In this document: in pieces, positions 17,788 through 26,914 of the stretch
Layout of the letters: each line of letters opens with the position of its first letter
Position numbering within the stretch: the stretch's first letter is position 1
Assembly (NCBI GenBank): GCA_011371455.1
Contig: DRQN01000173.1
Coordinates: forward strand, 1 to 38,761
Length of the DNA stretch: 38,761 nt
Source: Gammaproteobacteria bacterium
GTDB taxonomy: Bacteria > Pseudomonadota > Gammaproteobacteria > SZUA-152
Reading direction: 5' to 3'
The notes under the pieces: model-generated
Told to the model about the DNA's origin: nothing
What the model saw: only the letters and a program-made list of their open reading frames with translations
Database searches by the model: none
Translations under genes and position numbers: made by a program

Positions 17788-18705
17788 ATGTCAATACGCC
17801 ATGCAACCCTGCGTCAGCTGGAGATCTTCGATACCCTGGCGGTACATATGAGCATCACCCGCACTGCCGACGCGCTCCACCTTTCCCCGCCGGCGGTTTC
17901 GATCCAGGTCAGACAGCTGGCGGAAGCGGTCGGCCAGCCGTTGATAGAGCAGGTCGGCAAGAAGCTCTATTTCACCGATGCAGGCAATGCGATGGCACTG
18001 GCCTGCCGGGATCTGTTCGAACGCATGGAGCGGCTCACGCAAGAACTGGCGGCTCTTCAGGGCCTGGAGAAGGGCAGCCTGCGACTCGCCATCATTACCA
18101 CCGCAAAATATTTCGTGCCGCGCCTGCTAGGCGCATTCAGCGAGCAGCACCCGGACATCGACGTGTCTCTGTTCGTCGGTAACCGCAAGGCCATTCTGGA
18201 ACGGCTGAACCAAAACCAGGACGATCTGTACATCCTGGGGCAGCCGCCCAAAAACCTCAAGCTCACCGCGACACCCTTCGCTCCCAACCAACTGGTCGCC
18301 GTCGCCTATCCCGGACACCCGCTGGCCAAGCAGTCCGCGATCCCGCCCGCCCGCCTGGGCAGCGAGCCCTTCATCTCCCGCGAGTTGGGGTCCGGTACGC
18401 GCCGCGCCTATGAAGACTTCTTCCGGCAACACAAGACAGAACTCAGAATACGCATGGAACTGGGTAGCGACGAAGCCATCAAACAGACCGTTGCGGGGCG
18501 GCTCGGGATCACCATCCTCTCCAAGAGCACGGTGCAAGCCGAGCTGATCAGCGGTGACCTGGTCCTGCTCGACGTACAAGGACTCCCTCTTGAACGCCAG
18601 TGGTACGTTGTCTATCCGGAGCAGAAGTCCCTGGCGCCAGTGACAAAGGCATTCCAGGCGTTTCTGATATCTCAGCACGGGAATGCGACTACGCCCTCGT
18701 CCTGA
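17788..18705 (+). CDS. cbbR: LysR-family regulator CbbR, divergent from cbbL
   Basis: RHATLRQLEIFDTLAVHMSITRTADALHLSPPAVSIQVRQLAEAVGQPLIEQVG helix-turn-helix; TTAKYFVPRLLGAF typical of CbbR. Confidence 0.92.
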   Translation: MSIRHATLRQLEIFDTLAVHMSITRTADALHLSPPAVSIQVRQLAEAVGQPLIEQVGKKLYFTDAGNAMALACRDLFERMERLTQELAALQGLEKGSLRLAIITTAKYFVPRLLGAFSEQHPDIDVSLFVGNRKAILERLNQNQDDLYILGQPPKNLKLTATPFAPNQLVAVAYPGHPLAKQSAIPPARLGSEPFISRELGSGTRRAYEDFFRQHKTELRIRMELGSDEAIKQTVAGRLGITILSKSTVQAELISGDLVLLDVQGLPLERQWYVVYPEQKSLAPVTKAFQAFLISQHGNATTPSS

Positions 18706-18805
18706 CCCGCACACAACCCGAAAAACCACGCCAGCGCCAGCCTCGGCGGCGGACGCGCCGTTCGCTGGTGAGTTCGTTCCGTTGTGGCAGCGCCCCCGCG
18801 TACCG

Positions 18806-19108
18806 TCAGAACTTTTCCGGGCGCACCACGTCCACATCGCACATGAACAGGATCATGGCATAGTTGGCGTAGTAGTGCTCTCGCAAATATCCAACGATGG
18901 CATCGGCTACCGCCGCATCGCACACCACTTCGACACGGATGTTGCTACTGGTACTCCAATCGGCATCGCGTACGCCCCGATGACCTTTGCCTCGGGCGTT
19001 GGTAATGGTGTAACCATGGGCGCCCAGGCGTTCGAAATCATCGGCCAGGCTATGCTCCAGCGCGGACTCCGTGATGATGGTGACGAGCTTACGGGTATCA
19101 ATCGACAT
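18806..19108 (-). CDS. PII-like protein (CPII/SbtB type)
   Basis: MSIDTRKLVTIITESALEHSLADDFERLGAHGYTITNARGKGHRGVRDADW: PII-like ferredoxin fold pattern, next to the SbtA homolog. Confidence 0.8.
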   Translation of the reverse strand: MSIDTRKLVTIITESALEHSLADDFERLGAHGYTITNARGKGHRGVRDADWSTSSNIRVEVVCDAAVADAIVGYLREHYYANYAMILFMCDVDVVRPEKF

Positions 19109-19115
19109 TGCGGTG

Positions 19116-20063
19116 TCATCCTCCGGGGCCATGCAACAGGTTGGCAAGTTGAAGATAGAGCGGTATTCCCACCAGAATGTTGAACGGGAAAGTCACCCCC
19201 AATGAAACGCTGATCGACAGCGTGGGATTCGCCTCTGGCACCGTAAGCCGCATTGCCGCTGGCACGGCAATGTAGGAGCCACTCGCTGCCAGGGTTGCCA
19301 GCATCATGATACCACCCGTCGACATCCCCAGCATCAGGCCGAGCAAGCCGCCCACGACCGCCGAAAACAACGGAAACAGAATGCCAAAACCAACAAGGAA
19401 CAGGCCATAACGGCGCAGGCTGCTTATCTGACTGGCCGCGACCAGCCCCATTTCCAGCAAGAAGAGCGCAAGTATCGCCTTGAACAGATCGAAAAACAGC
19501 GGTGCAAGCGGCTCTACGCCCTTGGGGCCGGCAACCCAGCCGATCAGCATTCCACCCACGAGCAACACGACCCCCTTGCCCAGCAGCACTTCGTGGGACA
19601 GCTTCCCCCAGCGCGTCTCGCGGGAGATACCGCGGGCCAGGATGATCCCCACCAGAATCGCGGGCACCTCCAGAATCACGACCATCAAGGGCATGTAAGA
19701 CTCGAAACTGATATCCAGGGAGGCCAGATACGCCACCGCCACCGCGAAGGTGCCGACGCTGACCGAACCGTAATGGGCGGCGATGGAGGCTGCATCCGGC
19801 CGCTTGAAGCGGCCGACATACAGCAACACCGGATAAGCGACCAGCGGCAACAGAAAGCCCATCAGCATTACCGAAAACACGGGGACGACCAGCTCGGCAA
19901 AGGGCTGTTTGGCCAGCTCTATCCCCCCCTTCAGACCGATGGCTATCAGCAGCAGTATCGTCAAGCCCTCATAGATAGCCGGCGGCAAACGCAATTCGGA
20001 GCGCAAGACGCCGGCAACCAGCCCGAGGATAAAAAAGAGTACGATAGGATCTAGTGGTGTCAT
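19116..20063 (-). CDS. sbtA: SbtA-type sodium-dependent bicarbonate transporter family protein
   Basis: LRLPPAIYEGLTILLLIAIGLKGGIEL...AAHYGSVSVGTFAVAVAYL...LAASGSYIAVPAAMRL...NPTLSISVSLGVTFPFNILVGIPLY. The track start at 20075 is a TTG; ATG at 20063 preferred. Confidence 0.85.
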   Translation of the reverse strand: MTPLDPIVLFFILGLVAGVLRSELRLPPAIYEGLTILLLIAIGLKGGIELAKQPFAELVVPVFSVMLMGFLLPLVAYPVLLYVGRFKRPDAASIAAHYGSVSVGTFAVAVAYLASLDISFESYMPLMVVILEVPAILVGIILARGISRETRWGKLSHEVLLGKGVVLLVGGMLIGWVAGPKGVEPLAPLFFDLFKAILALFLLEMGLVAASQISSLRRYGLFLVGFGILFPLFSAVVGGLLGLMLGMSTGGIMMLATLAASGSYIAVPAAMRLTVPEANPTLSISVSLGVTFPFNILVGIPLYLQLANLLHGPGG

Positions 20064-20094
20064 GGGATAAATCAACCGCTCGTTTTATTGAAGA

Positions 20095-20114
20095 CCTGAA
20101 CCCACGGATTCAGG
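20095..20114. repeat. Copy 4 of dispersed palindrome
   Basis: CCTGAACCCACGGATTCAGG. Confidence 0.75.
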
Positions 20115-20507
20115 CGAAGACTCATTGAACCAATGATGTGGCAGGCCTCCCGCCACTCACTCCGCGCCCGCACGGCACCACGCCCGACAGCCCACCCAGG
20201 CGTCCGCCTCGCATCAAGCAATGCCTTTGCGATACCCAAGGGCGACCAGCAGACCAACCCAGGCGGCAGCCCAAATACTAACAGAAGATCCTGCAGCCAC
20301 CACGCCAGCCGCTATTCCCGAGCGGCGGCATCCTGCCTGCGGCGCAAGCTTGCAAGCAGCCGGGACATTCGTATCTTTCGGCGCACAATCCCCGCGCCGC
20401 CAGAACCCGCCGCACCCTTTGCGGCGACAGTCTCTTCCCGTGTTTCAAAAATACACGCCATGCAACGGCTGTTATCACTCGGTGGACATTATGCATAAAT
20501 CTCTATA

Positions 20508-20520
20508 TAAATTTAAATCA
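20508..20520. promoter_or_regulatory. Candidate LysR operator TNA-N7-TNA upstream of second cbbR
   Basis: TAA-ATTTAAA-TCA inside an AT-rich region bounded by inverted CTCTATA (20501-20507) / TATAGAG (20538-20544). Confidence 0.35.
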
Positions 20521-20552
20521 ATGACCTCTATCATGGGTATAGAGAATCAACT

Positions 20553-21545
20553 ATGTCCTGCTCGGCCCCTGAAAACCTCATTCGACACATATCCCTGCGC
20601 CAGTTGCAGATTTTCGAGGCCGTGGTTCGCCTCGGCGGCTACACCCGTGCCGCCGAGGCGCTGCATCTGACCCAGCCCACTGTTTCCATGCAGGTCAAGA
20701 AACTCAGTGAGACCATTGGCCAGCCCTTGCTGGAAAAAGTCGGCCACCATCTTCATACGACAGCCGTCGGCAGTGAAGTTTATACCTCGGCCCAGAGTGT
20801 CCTTGGCAGCGTGGCCTCGCTGAGCGAATCGGCTGCCGCACTTGAAGGCGTGGTCAAGGGGCCGCTGCGCATTGCCGTCATCACTACCGCCAAATATTTC
20901 ATGCCCCATCTGTTGGGCGCCTTTATCGCGCAGCACCCCGAAGTGAAGCCCATACTGAAGGTGACCAACCGCTCCCGGGTGCTTGAGCGCCTGAAATCCC
21001 GCGAAGACGATTTATTGATCATGGGACAGGTCCCCGTTGGGCTCGATGTAGAGGCCTACCCGTTCGCCGAAAACGAACTGGTAGTTGTCGCAAGCCCCCA
21101 CCACCCCCTCACGCAATGTCCATCCATTTCGCTACAGCGGTTGAGCGAAGAGCGCTTTCTGGTACGTGAAGCAGGCTCCGGAACACGTTTGGCCGTGGAT
21201 CGCCTGTTTGCCGAGCAGGGCCTCAAGATTCAGCCCTATATGGAACTGGGCAGCAGTGAAGCCATCAAACAGGCCGTCATGGCGGGGCTGGGGATATCCG
21301 TCCTGTCGCGGCACAACCTCCGGCTGGAGCTTGCCGGCAACAATATTGCCGTGCTGGATGCGAGCGGATTTCCACTCGTACGCAGCTGGTATGCCGTGCA
21401 CCTGAAAGGCAAGAAACTGTCGCTGGCAGCCCGAAGTTTTCTGGACTTTCTGCTGCAACAAGGCAAGAACGTGTTGCGGCATATCCCGGAGGGGCGACCA
21501 GCCGCTGGCCTGGCAGCGCCTTCTCATCGACCCGGCACTGATTGA
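20553..21545 (+). CDS. Second CbbR-like LysR-family regulator
   Basis: LRQLQIFEAVVRLGGYTRAAEALHLTQPTVSMQVKKLSETIGQPLLEKVG; shares the TTAKYFMPHLLGAF and LGSSEAIKQAV blocks with the first CbbR. Confidence 0.9.
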   Translation: MSCSAPENLIRHISLRQLQIFEAVVRLGGYTRAAEALHLTQPTVSMQVKKLSETIGQPLLEKVGHHLHTTAVGSEVYTSAQSVLGSVASLSESAAALEGVVKGPLRIAVITTAKYFMPHLLGAFIAQHPEVKPILKVTNRSRVLERLKSREDDLLIMGQVPVGLDVEAYPFAENELVVVASPHHPLTQCPSISLQRLSEERFLVREAGSGTRLAVDRLFAEQGLKIQPYMELGSSEAIKQAVMAGLGISVLSRHNLRLELAGNNIAVLDASGFPLVRSWYAVHLKGKKLSLAARSFLDFLLQQGKNVLRHIPEGRPAAGLAAPSHRPGTD

Positions 21546-21845
21546 TGCCCGGTGGCTGAGGGTTTCGACGGATTCGCAGGAGTGGGCGGCACGAAACACG
21601 TCACTGCCAGCGATGCGGGATGACGAAGCCGGCGCCAGACTCTACAATCCGGCCACGGCAATGATCCCGGAGCAACGCGAATGGATCTGCGCCAACGAGC
21701 GGCAGAGTGATGCGCCGGTGCCGGCCCGGGCGGCATGCAAGCACCCGGAGCGGGGCGCCCCGCGCAAAACCCGATGGCGGAACGATTAGAGAACGCCCTA
21801 CGCGAAGAAGGGCGACACGAGAGAAACAACGAGGGAGAAAACGAC

Positions 21846-23066
21846 ATGGCGCTGGTTAACATGCGTGACATGCTGCACCACGCGTATGAGAACAACTATG
21901 CGGTGGGCGCCTTTGACCTGGTCAGCCTGGACTTTCTCGAGGCCGTCGTCGACGCCGCCGAGACGTCCCGCGCGCCGGTGATCCTCAGCGTGGCCGAGCA
22001 CCACTTCGCCCATTACGACCTGGAACTCATGATGCCGGCGGTGGAAGCGGCCGCCAAGCGCGCCTCCGTGCCCATCGCCATCCAGCTCGACCACGCCAGC
22101 TCCCTCGAATCCGCCCGCCGCGCCATCAACCTGGGCTGCAACGGTATCACCCTCTGCTCCGCCAACCGCGAACTGCCCGACAACATCAAACTGAGCAAAG
22201 ACATCGCCGCCATGGCGCACAGCTGCAACGTGCCGGTGGTCGGCGAAGTCGGCTACGTGGGCTCGGCCAACGACGAAGACGTCTCGGCCCTGACCCTGCC
22301 CGTCGAGGCCAAGACCTACGTCGAACGCAGCGGGGTCGATTTTCTGTCCGTCTCCATCGGCACCGTGCAGGGACGGTCCAAGGGCCGCATCAAGCTCGAC
22401 TTCCAACGCCTGAAACAGATCCACACCGCCGTCGACATCCCCCTGGTTCTGCACGGTGGCAGCGGCCTCAACGAAGAGCAATACCGCCGCCTCAGCACGC
22501 TGGGCGTAGCCAAGATCAACTACTTCACCGGGCTTTCCGAAGTGGCGGCGAAGACCATGCGCGCACAGGTCAAGGCCGACCGCGAAGGCAGCTTCATCGA
22601 TTTGAAAAAGGGCGTCAAAGAGGCCATCTGCACCGAGGTGAAGCGCTGCCTGCGCCTGTGGGGCAGCGCCGGACGCGCCGCCGAGGTACTGACCCAGTGC
22701 GAACCCTGGGCGCCGGTCGAGCATCTGATCATCTACAACGTCATCGACCGCATGAGCGACGAGCAGGCCCAATCGATGATCGCCAAAGGCCGGCAGATCC
22801 TCGCCAACATCCCCGGCGTGCGCGAAGTCTTCACCGGCGAAGCCGTCAAGCAAAACGCCAAATACCGCTTCTGCTGGCTGGTGCGTTTCGCCCACAAGGC
22901 CGTGATCGACAGCTATCGCGACCATCCCGACCACGTCCGCTTCGCCGACACCCTGTTCCGCCCCTACGCCGGCGACCGCATCAGCATCGACTACCAGGAC
23001 TGCTCCGTCACCCACGGCGTGACCCTGCCGGGCAGCGTGTCGGGCGGGGTGAAAAAACGCGCCTAG
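21846..23066 (+). CDS. Class II fructose-bisphosphate aldolase family protein fused to a C-terminal Dabb domain
   Basis: Aldolase: MALVNMRDMLHHAYENNYAVGAF, AIQLDHASS, VGEVGYVG, LHGGSGL. Dabb-like C-terminus: VEHLIIYNVIDRMSDEQAQSMIAKGRQILANIPGVREVFTGEAV...YRDHPDHVRFADTLFRP. Confidence 0.82.
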   Translation: MALVNMRDMLHHAYENNYAVGAFDLVSLDFLEAVVDAAETSRAPVILSVAEHHFAHYDLELMMPAVEAAAKRASVPIAIQLDHASSLESARRAINLGCNGITLCSANRELPDNIKLSKDIAAMAHSCNVPVVGEVGYVGSANDEDVSALTLPVEAKTYVERSGVDFLSVSIGTVQGRSKGRIKLDFQRLKQIHTAVDIPLVLHGGSGLNEEQYRRLSTLGVAKINYFTGLSEVAAKTMRAQVKADREGSFIDLKKGVKEAICTEVKRCLRLWGSAGRAAEVLTQCEPWAPVEHLIIYNVIDRMSDEQAQSMIAKGRQILANIPGVREVFTGEAVKQNAKYRFCWLVRFAHKAVIDSYRDHPDHVRFADTLFRPYAGDRISIDYQDCSVTHGVTLPGSVSGGVKKRA

Positions 23067-23130
23067 CCGGATTTGGGGCCAATCTACCGCACGGGTGGAA
23101 GGGCGGCCAAACATTCCCCGATTTTTTCCT

Positions 23131-23142
23131 CGTGGGTTCAGG
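23131..23142. repeat. Half-site of dispersed palindrome (copy 5)
   Basis: CGTGGGTTCAGG; the left arm is degenerate. Confidence 0.4.
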
Positions 23143-23268
23143 TGGTATGGAGACTCCGGACGCTCATGACATTACCCACTTCTCCCACGCACAAATGAAC
23201 ATCATGGATTGTAGCGCTAATAAGACTCAAACTGGCCTTATAGGAATTCTTTCGAATGAGAGTTCACG

Positions 23269-23556
23269 ATGGACAGCAGGCAGGCTTTCGGGAAAAGTTT
23301 AAAAGCGATCAGAACGGCCAGGGGGCTGACCCAGGAGGATTTCTCGACCGTCTCCAGTCGCACCTACTTGAGCACCCTGGAAAGAGGACTCAAGAGCCCG
23401 ACCCTGGACAAGATCGAGGCCCTCTGCGAAACAATGGATGTTCACCCACTGACCCTGCTGGCATTAACCTACCTAAACACCCAGAAGAACAAGCGCCTGG
23501 ACAGTCTGCTCAGAAAGGTTGAGAAAGAAGCCGCGGCATTACAGAAAGAAAATTGA
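23269..23556 (+). CDS. XRE-family helix-turn-helix regulator
   Basis: FGKSLKAIRTARGLTQEDFSTVSSRTYLSTLERGLKSPTLDKIEALCETMDVHPLTLL. Confidence 0.85.
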   Translation: MDSRQAFGKSLKAIRTARGLTQEDFSTVSSRTYLSTLERGLKSPTLDKIEALCETMDVHPLTLLALTYLNTQKNKRLDSLLRKVEKEAAALQKEN

Positions 23557-23589
23557 ACGCCTCATTACATTAAGAGCGGATCAGCGGCA

Positions 23590-23609
23590 CCTGAATCCGT
23601 AGATTTTTT
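23590..23609. repeat. Copy 6 of dispersed palindrome (right arm eroded)
   Basis: CCTGAATCCGTAGATTTTTT. Confidence 0.5.
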
Positions 23610-23687
23610 AGTGGCTTGTAACAGCGCACCGCGCTTGCGCCTGACATCCGCCTCGAAGCTGCGAATACAGGCCGAAATCGATAAAAA

Positions 23688-23764
23688 TGGCGCGCCTGAC
23701 AGGAGTCGAACCTGTGACCCCCGCCTTCGGAGGGCGGTACTCTATCCAGCTGAGCTACAGGCGC
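23688..23764 (-). tRNA. tRNA-Arg (anticodon CCG)
   Basis: Reverse complement gcgcctgtagctcagctggatagagtaccgccctccgaaggcgggggtcacaggttcgaatcctgtcaggcgcgcca; loop ctccgaa; CCA encoded. Confidence 0.95.
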
Positions 23765-24053
23765 ATTTTGTTGAGCGATCCCCGAACGGGGTGCGTAGGA
23801 TATCGCTTATGGGGCGGGACGTCCATGCGGCTGTTGCCGGCCATTCGCGGGGCCTGGCTTGTCCGTCATCCGCCGACACCACCACCTCCTGGCGACAGCA
23901 TGGATTTCCTCGCAGGCATCGGCTTGCGCCCGGTGGTTGGCGGCCTCGCGATTTTTGTGTTTTCATCCGCAAGGTTCCGAGAGGAAGGTTTGCTGCGGCA
24001 GAGATACTCATTCAATGCATCCGGCATCATCGGGGCCTGCCGTTATCTGCAAA

Positions 24054-24073
24054 CCTGAATCCACGGATTCAGG
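24054..24073. repeat. Copy 7 of dispersed palindrome (best consensus copy)
   Basis: CCTGAATCC-AC-GGATTCAGG, perfect 9-bp arms, about 20 bp upstream of the next CDS. Confidence 0.8.
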
Positions 24074-24094
24074 TGCAAAGACAAGGAGAGAGCC

Positions 24095-24658
24095 GTGCCC
24101 AACAAGAAAAGCGCCAGCGTCCAGCGAGCCAGTACCGAAGCCGGCCCCGGTGGCGAGGAAAGCGTCGACAAGATCCGTGACATCATCTTCGGCAGCCAGA
24201 TGCGCGACTACGAGCGCAAATTCTCGCAACTGGAAGAGCGGATCATGAAGGAGGTGAGCCGGCTGCGCGAGGAGCAGGAAAAGCGCCTGGCCGCCCTCGA
24301 ACAGTCCATCGACCGTGAGCTGGAATCCCTGCTAGAACGCCTCAGCGGCGAGCACGATGACCGCCTGGCCGCGGAGCAGGATCTCGCCGAGGCCCTGGCG
24401 GGGCTGGGCGAAGACCTGAAGCAGACGGCCGGCGACTTACGACAGCAGATCGAGCAGCAGTCCCGCGCCCTTGGCGAGGAGATCGGCGCCCGCCAGGCGG
24501 AAGCCGGCGACCAGCTGGCGCGCGAAACCGGCAGCCTGCGCGAACAAAAGGTCGACCGCAGCGACCTTTCCGCCCTGTTCAACGAGCTGGCCATGCGCAT
24601 CGCCGGCGATGCGCCGCAGACCGGCGGCTCCCCACCAGAAGGCAACGGGAAGGCCTGA
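24095..24658 (+). CDS. Coiled-coil protein, first gene of the OmpA/GTPase/HD-GYP operon
   Basis: 187 aa, heptad-rich (ERKFSQLEERIMKEVSRLREEQEKRLAALEQSIDRELESLLERL). Confidence 0.72.
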   Translation: MPNKKSASVQRASTEAGPGGEESVDKIRDIIFGSQMRDYERKFSQLEERIMKEVSRLREEQEKRLAALEQSIDRELESLLERLSGEHDDRLAAEQDLAEALAGLGEDLKQTAGDLRQQIEQQSRALGEEIGARQAEAGDQLARETGSLREQKVDRSDLSALFNELAMRIAGDAPQTGGSPPEGNGKA

Positions 24659-24659
24659 G

Positions 24660-26420
24660 GTGGCCGCCGACAAGCCTGTCGCCCCCGGGGCGGATGGCGA
24701 AGACGACGACCTCGGCACCCTGCGGCGCCTGCTGCTGCGTCCGGAGCAGCGCCGCATCGAGGAGCTGGGCGAGCGCCTGGAGAACCCGGCGCTGCGCGCC
24801 CGCGACGTCAGCCGGGTGCTGCCCGAGGCCCTGCGCCTCAGCGCAAAAGACGGCCATGCCCTGGGTGATGCCCTGACCCCCACCATCGAAACCATCATCC
24901 ACACCTCCGTGCGCCGCGACAGCCGCCGCTTCGCCGATGCCCTGTTTCCGGTCATCGGCCCCGCCATCCGCAAGGCCATGGCCGAGGCCCTGCGCCAGAT
25001 GCTGCAGAACCTCAGCGAGGCGCTGGAGCACAGTTTCTCCCGCCGCGGCCTGGCCTGGCGCTTCGAGGCCTGGCGCAGCGGCCGCCCCTTCGCCGAGGTG
25101 GTGTTGCTGCACAGCCTGGAATTCCGCGTCGAACAGGTGTTTCTCATCCACCGCGAAAGCAGCGTGCTGTTGCAGCACCTCAGCGCCGGCAACGTGGCCT
25201 GTGAGGATGCCGGTCTGGTCTCGGCCATGCTCACTGCCATCCAGGACTTCGTCCGCGACTCCTTCGCCGTGGCCGATGGCCAGACCCTCGACAGCATTCA
25301 GATGGGCGACCTCACGGTGTGGGTGGAACAGGGTCCGGAGGCGGTCATCGCCGGCGCCATCCGCGGCAACGCCCCACAGGCGCTGCGCGGCGTGTTCCGC
25401 GAGGCCCTGGAGACCCTCCACCAGCAACAGGCCGAGGCCCTGAGCGGCTTCACCGGCGATCCGGCGGCCTTCGAGACGGACGAGGTACGGCAAACCCTGC
25501 AGCAATGCCTGCAGGCCCGTTACCGCGACCCCCCCCGGCGCATCTCGCCGCTGCTGCTGATACCGTTGCTGGCCCTGCTCGCCGGCGGCGGCTATTGGGC
25601 CTATACCGGCCTGCGCGAGCGGCAGGCCTTCGAGGCCTACCTGCAGGCCCTGGACCAGGCACCGGGCATCGTGGTGACCCGCGCCGGGGCCGCTGGCGAC
25701 GGCTATCGCGTGCAGGGCCTGCGCGATCCACTGGCGGCCGAACCCCTGTCGCTGCTCGACACCCAGGGGCCGCTGGACCCGCAGCGCCTCGATCTCCACT
25801 TCGAGCCCTACCAGGCCCTCGCCCCGCCCTTCGTGCTGAGCCGCGCCCGGCAGCTGCTGCAACCACCGGCGACGGTGAGCCTGACGCTGGACGGCGGGGT
25901 GCTGCGCCTCGACGGCCAGGCCCCGGGCCACTGGATCACCGAGGCACGACGCCTTGCCCTGGCCCTGCCCGGCGTGGACTCGGTCGACGCCAGCGGCCTG
26001 CGAGACCCGGCCGGCGATGAACTGCACGCCTTGCAGACGGCGCTGGGCGGGCAGGTAATCCTTTTCGACGTCGACACCGCCCGTGGCGAAGCCGACGCAC
26101 AGACCCTGCAACGCCTGGCCCGCGACCTGCGCCGCCTGGACGCCCTGGCGCGACAGCAGGGACAACGGGCAAGGGTGGTACTGGTGGGCCACAGCGATGC
26201 CACGGGCAGCGCAGCGCACAACCTCATGCTCAGCCGCCAGCGTGCCGAATGGCTGCGTGAGCAGCTGCTTGCCCGCGGCGTCGATCCCGCCCTGCTCACA
26301 CTGCGCGCCGCCGGCAGCAGCGAGCCGGTGAGCACGCAAGACACCCCGGCGGGGCGGGCGCAAAACCGCAGCGTGACCCTGGAGATTAAACGAATGCCGA
26401 GAGAAGAAGCGGGCGCATGA
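24660..26420 (+). CDS. Trans-envelope protein with cytoplasmic N-terminal domain, one TM segment and C-terminal OmpA-like domain
   Basis: GTG start just after the upstream stop. TM ISPLLLIPLLALLAGGGYWAYTGL. C-terminus VVLVGHSDATGSAAHNLMLSRQRAEWLREQLLARGVDPALLTLRAAGSSEP...GRAQNRSVTLEI. Confidence 0.8.
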   Translation: MAADKPVAPGADGEDDDLGTLRRLLLRPEQRRIEELGERLENPALRARDVSRVLPEALRLSAKDGHALGDALTPTIETIIHTSVRRDSRRFADALFPVIGPAIRKAMAEALRQMLQNLSEALEHSFSRRGLAWRFEAWRSGRPFAEVVLLHSLEFRVEQVFLIHRESSVLLQHLSAGNVACEDAGLVSAMLTAIQDFVRDSFAVADGQTLDSIQMGDLTVWVEQGPEAVIAGAIRGNAPQALRGVFREALETLHQQQAEALSGFTGDPAAFETDEVRQTLQQCLQARYRDPPRRISPLLLIPLLALLAGGGYWAYTGLRERQAFEAYLQALDQAPGIVVTRAGAAGDGYRVQGLRDPLAAEPLSLLDTQGPLDPQRLDLHFEPYQALAPPFVLSRARQLLQPPATVSLTLDGGVLRLDGQAPGHWITEARRLALALPGVDSVDASGLRDPAGDELHALQTALGGQVILFDVDTARGEADAQTLQRLARDLRRLDALARQQGQRARVVLVGHSDATGSAAHNLMLSRQRAEWLREQLLARGVDPALLTLRAAGSSEPVSTQDTPAGRAQNRSVTLEIKRMPREEAGA

Positions 26421-26914
26421 TACGCAAGAAGATCTGCATGCTGGGCGCCTTCGCGGTGGGCAAGACCTCATTGGTGGAGCGTTTCGTCAAAAGCCTGTTC
26501 AACGCGCGCTACCAGACCTCACTGGGGGTCAAGATCGACAAGAAGCCACTGGCCATCGATGGCCGGCTGCTGGAACTGATCCTGTGGGATCTGGCCGGCG
26601 AGGACGAATTCGTCAGCCTGCGTCTGCCCTACCTGCGCGGTGCCGCCGGCCTGCTGCTGGTGGTGGACGGTACCCGCCCGGAGACACTGGACACGGCCCT
26701 CGCCCTGCGCGACAAGGCCCTCGCCGAGATCGGCGAGGTACCCTTCGCCTTCCTCATCAACAAGGCCGATCTGACCGAGGGCTGGCTCATCGACCCGCGT
26801 GATATCGACCGCCTGGTGGCGCGCGGCTGGACGGTGCTGGAGACCAGCGCCAAGACCGGCCGCGGCGTGGAAGAGGCCTTCATCGCCCTGGGCAAAGAGA
26901 TGCTGGACGAATGA
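26417..26914 (+). CDS. Small Ras-like GTPase
   Basis: G1 GAFAVGKTSL, G3 WDLAGEDEF, G4 NKAD, G5 ETSAKT; 165 aa; ATGA overlap with upstream gene. Confidence 0.88.
   Translation: MIRKKICMLGAFAVGKTSLVERFVKSLFNARYQTSLGVKIDKKPLAIDGRLLELILWDLAGEDEFVSLRLPYLRGAAGLLLVVDGTRPETLDTALALRDKALAEIGEVPFAFLINKADLTEGWLIDPRDIDRLVARGWTVLETSAKTGRGVEEAFIALGKEMLDE

Noticed and set aside
21798-23114. 438-aa minus-strand ORF opposite the aldolase
   Set aside because: Low-complexity Gly/Asp/Val antisense reading of a clear aldolase gene.
23590-24073. Integrative element at tRNA-Arg bounded by two palindrome copies
   Set aside because: No integrase, no tRNA-end duplication seen, and the palindromes occur all over the window.
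24579-26471. 630-aa minus-strand ORF opposite the OmpA-domain gene
   Set aside because: GC-rich antisense shadow ORF; the plus strand encodes a recognisable domain protein and this product has no motif.
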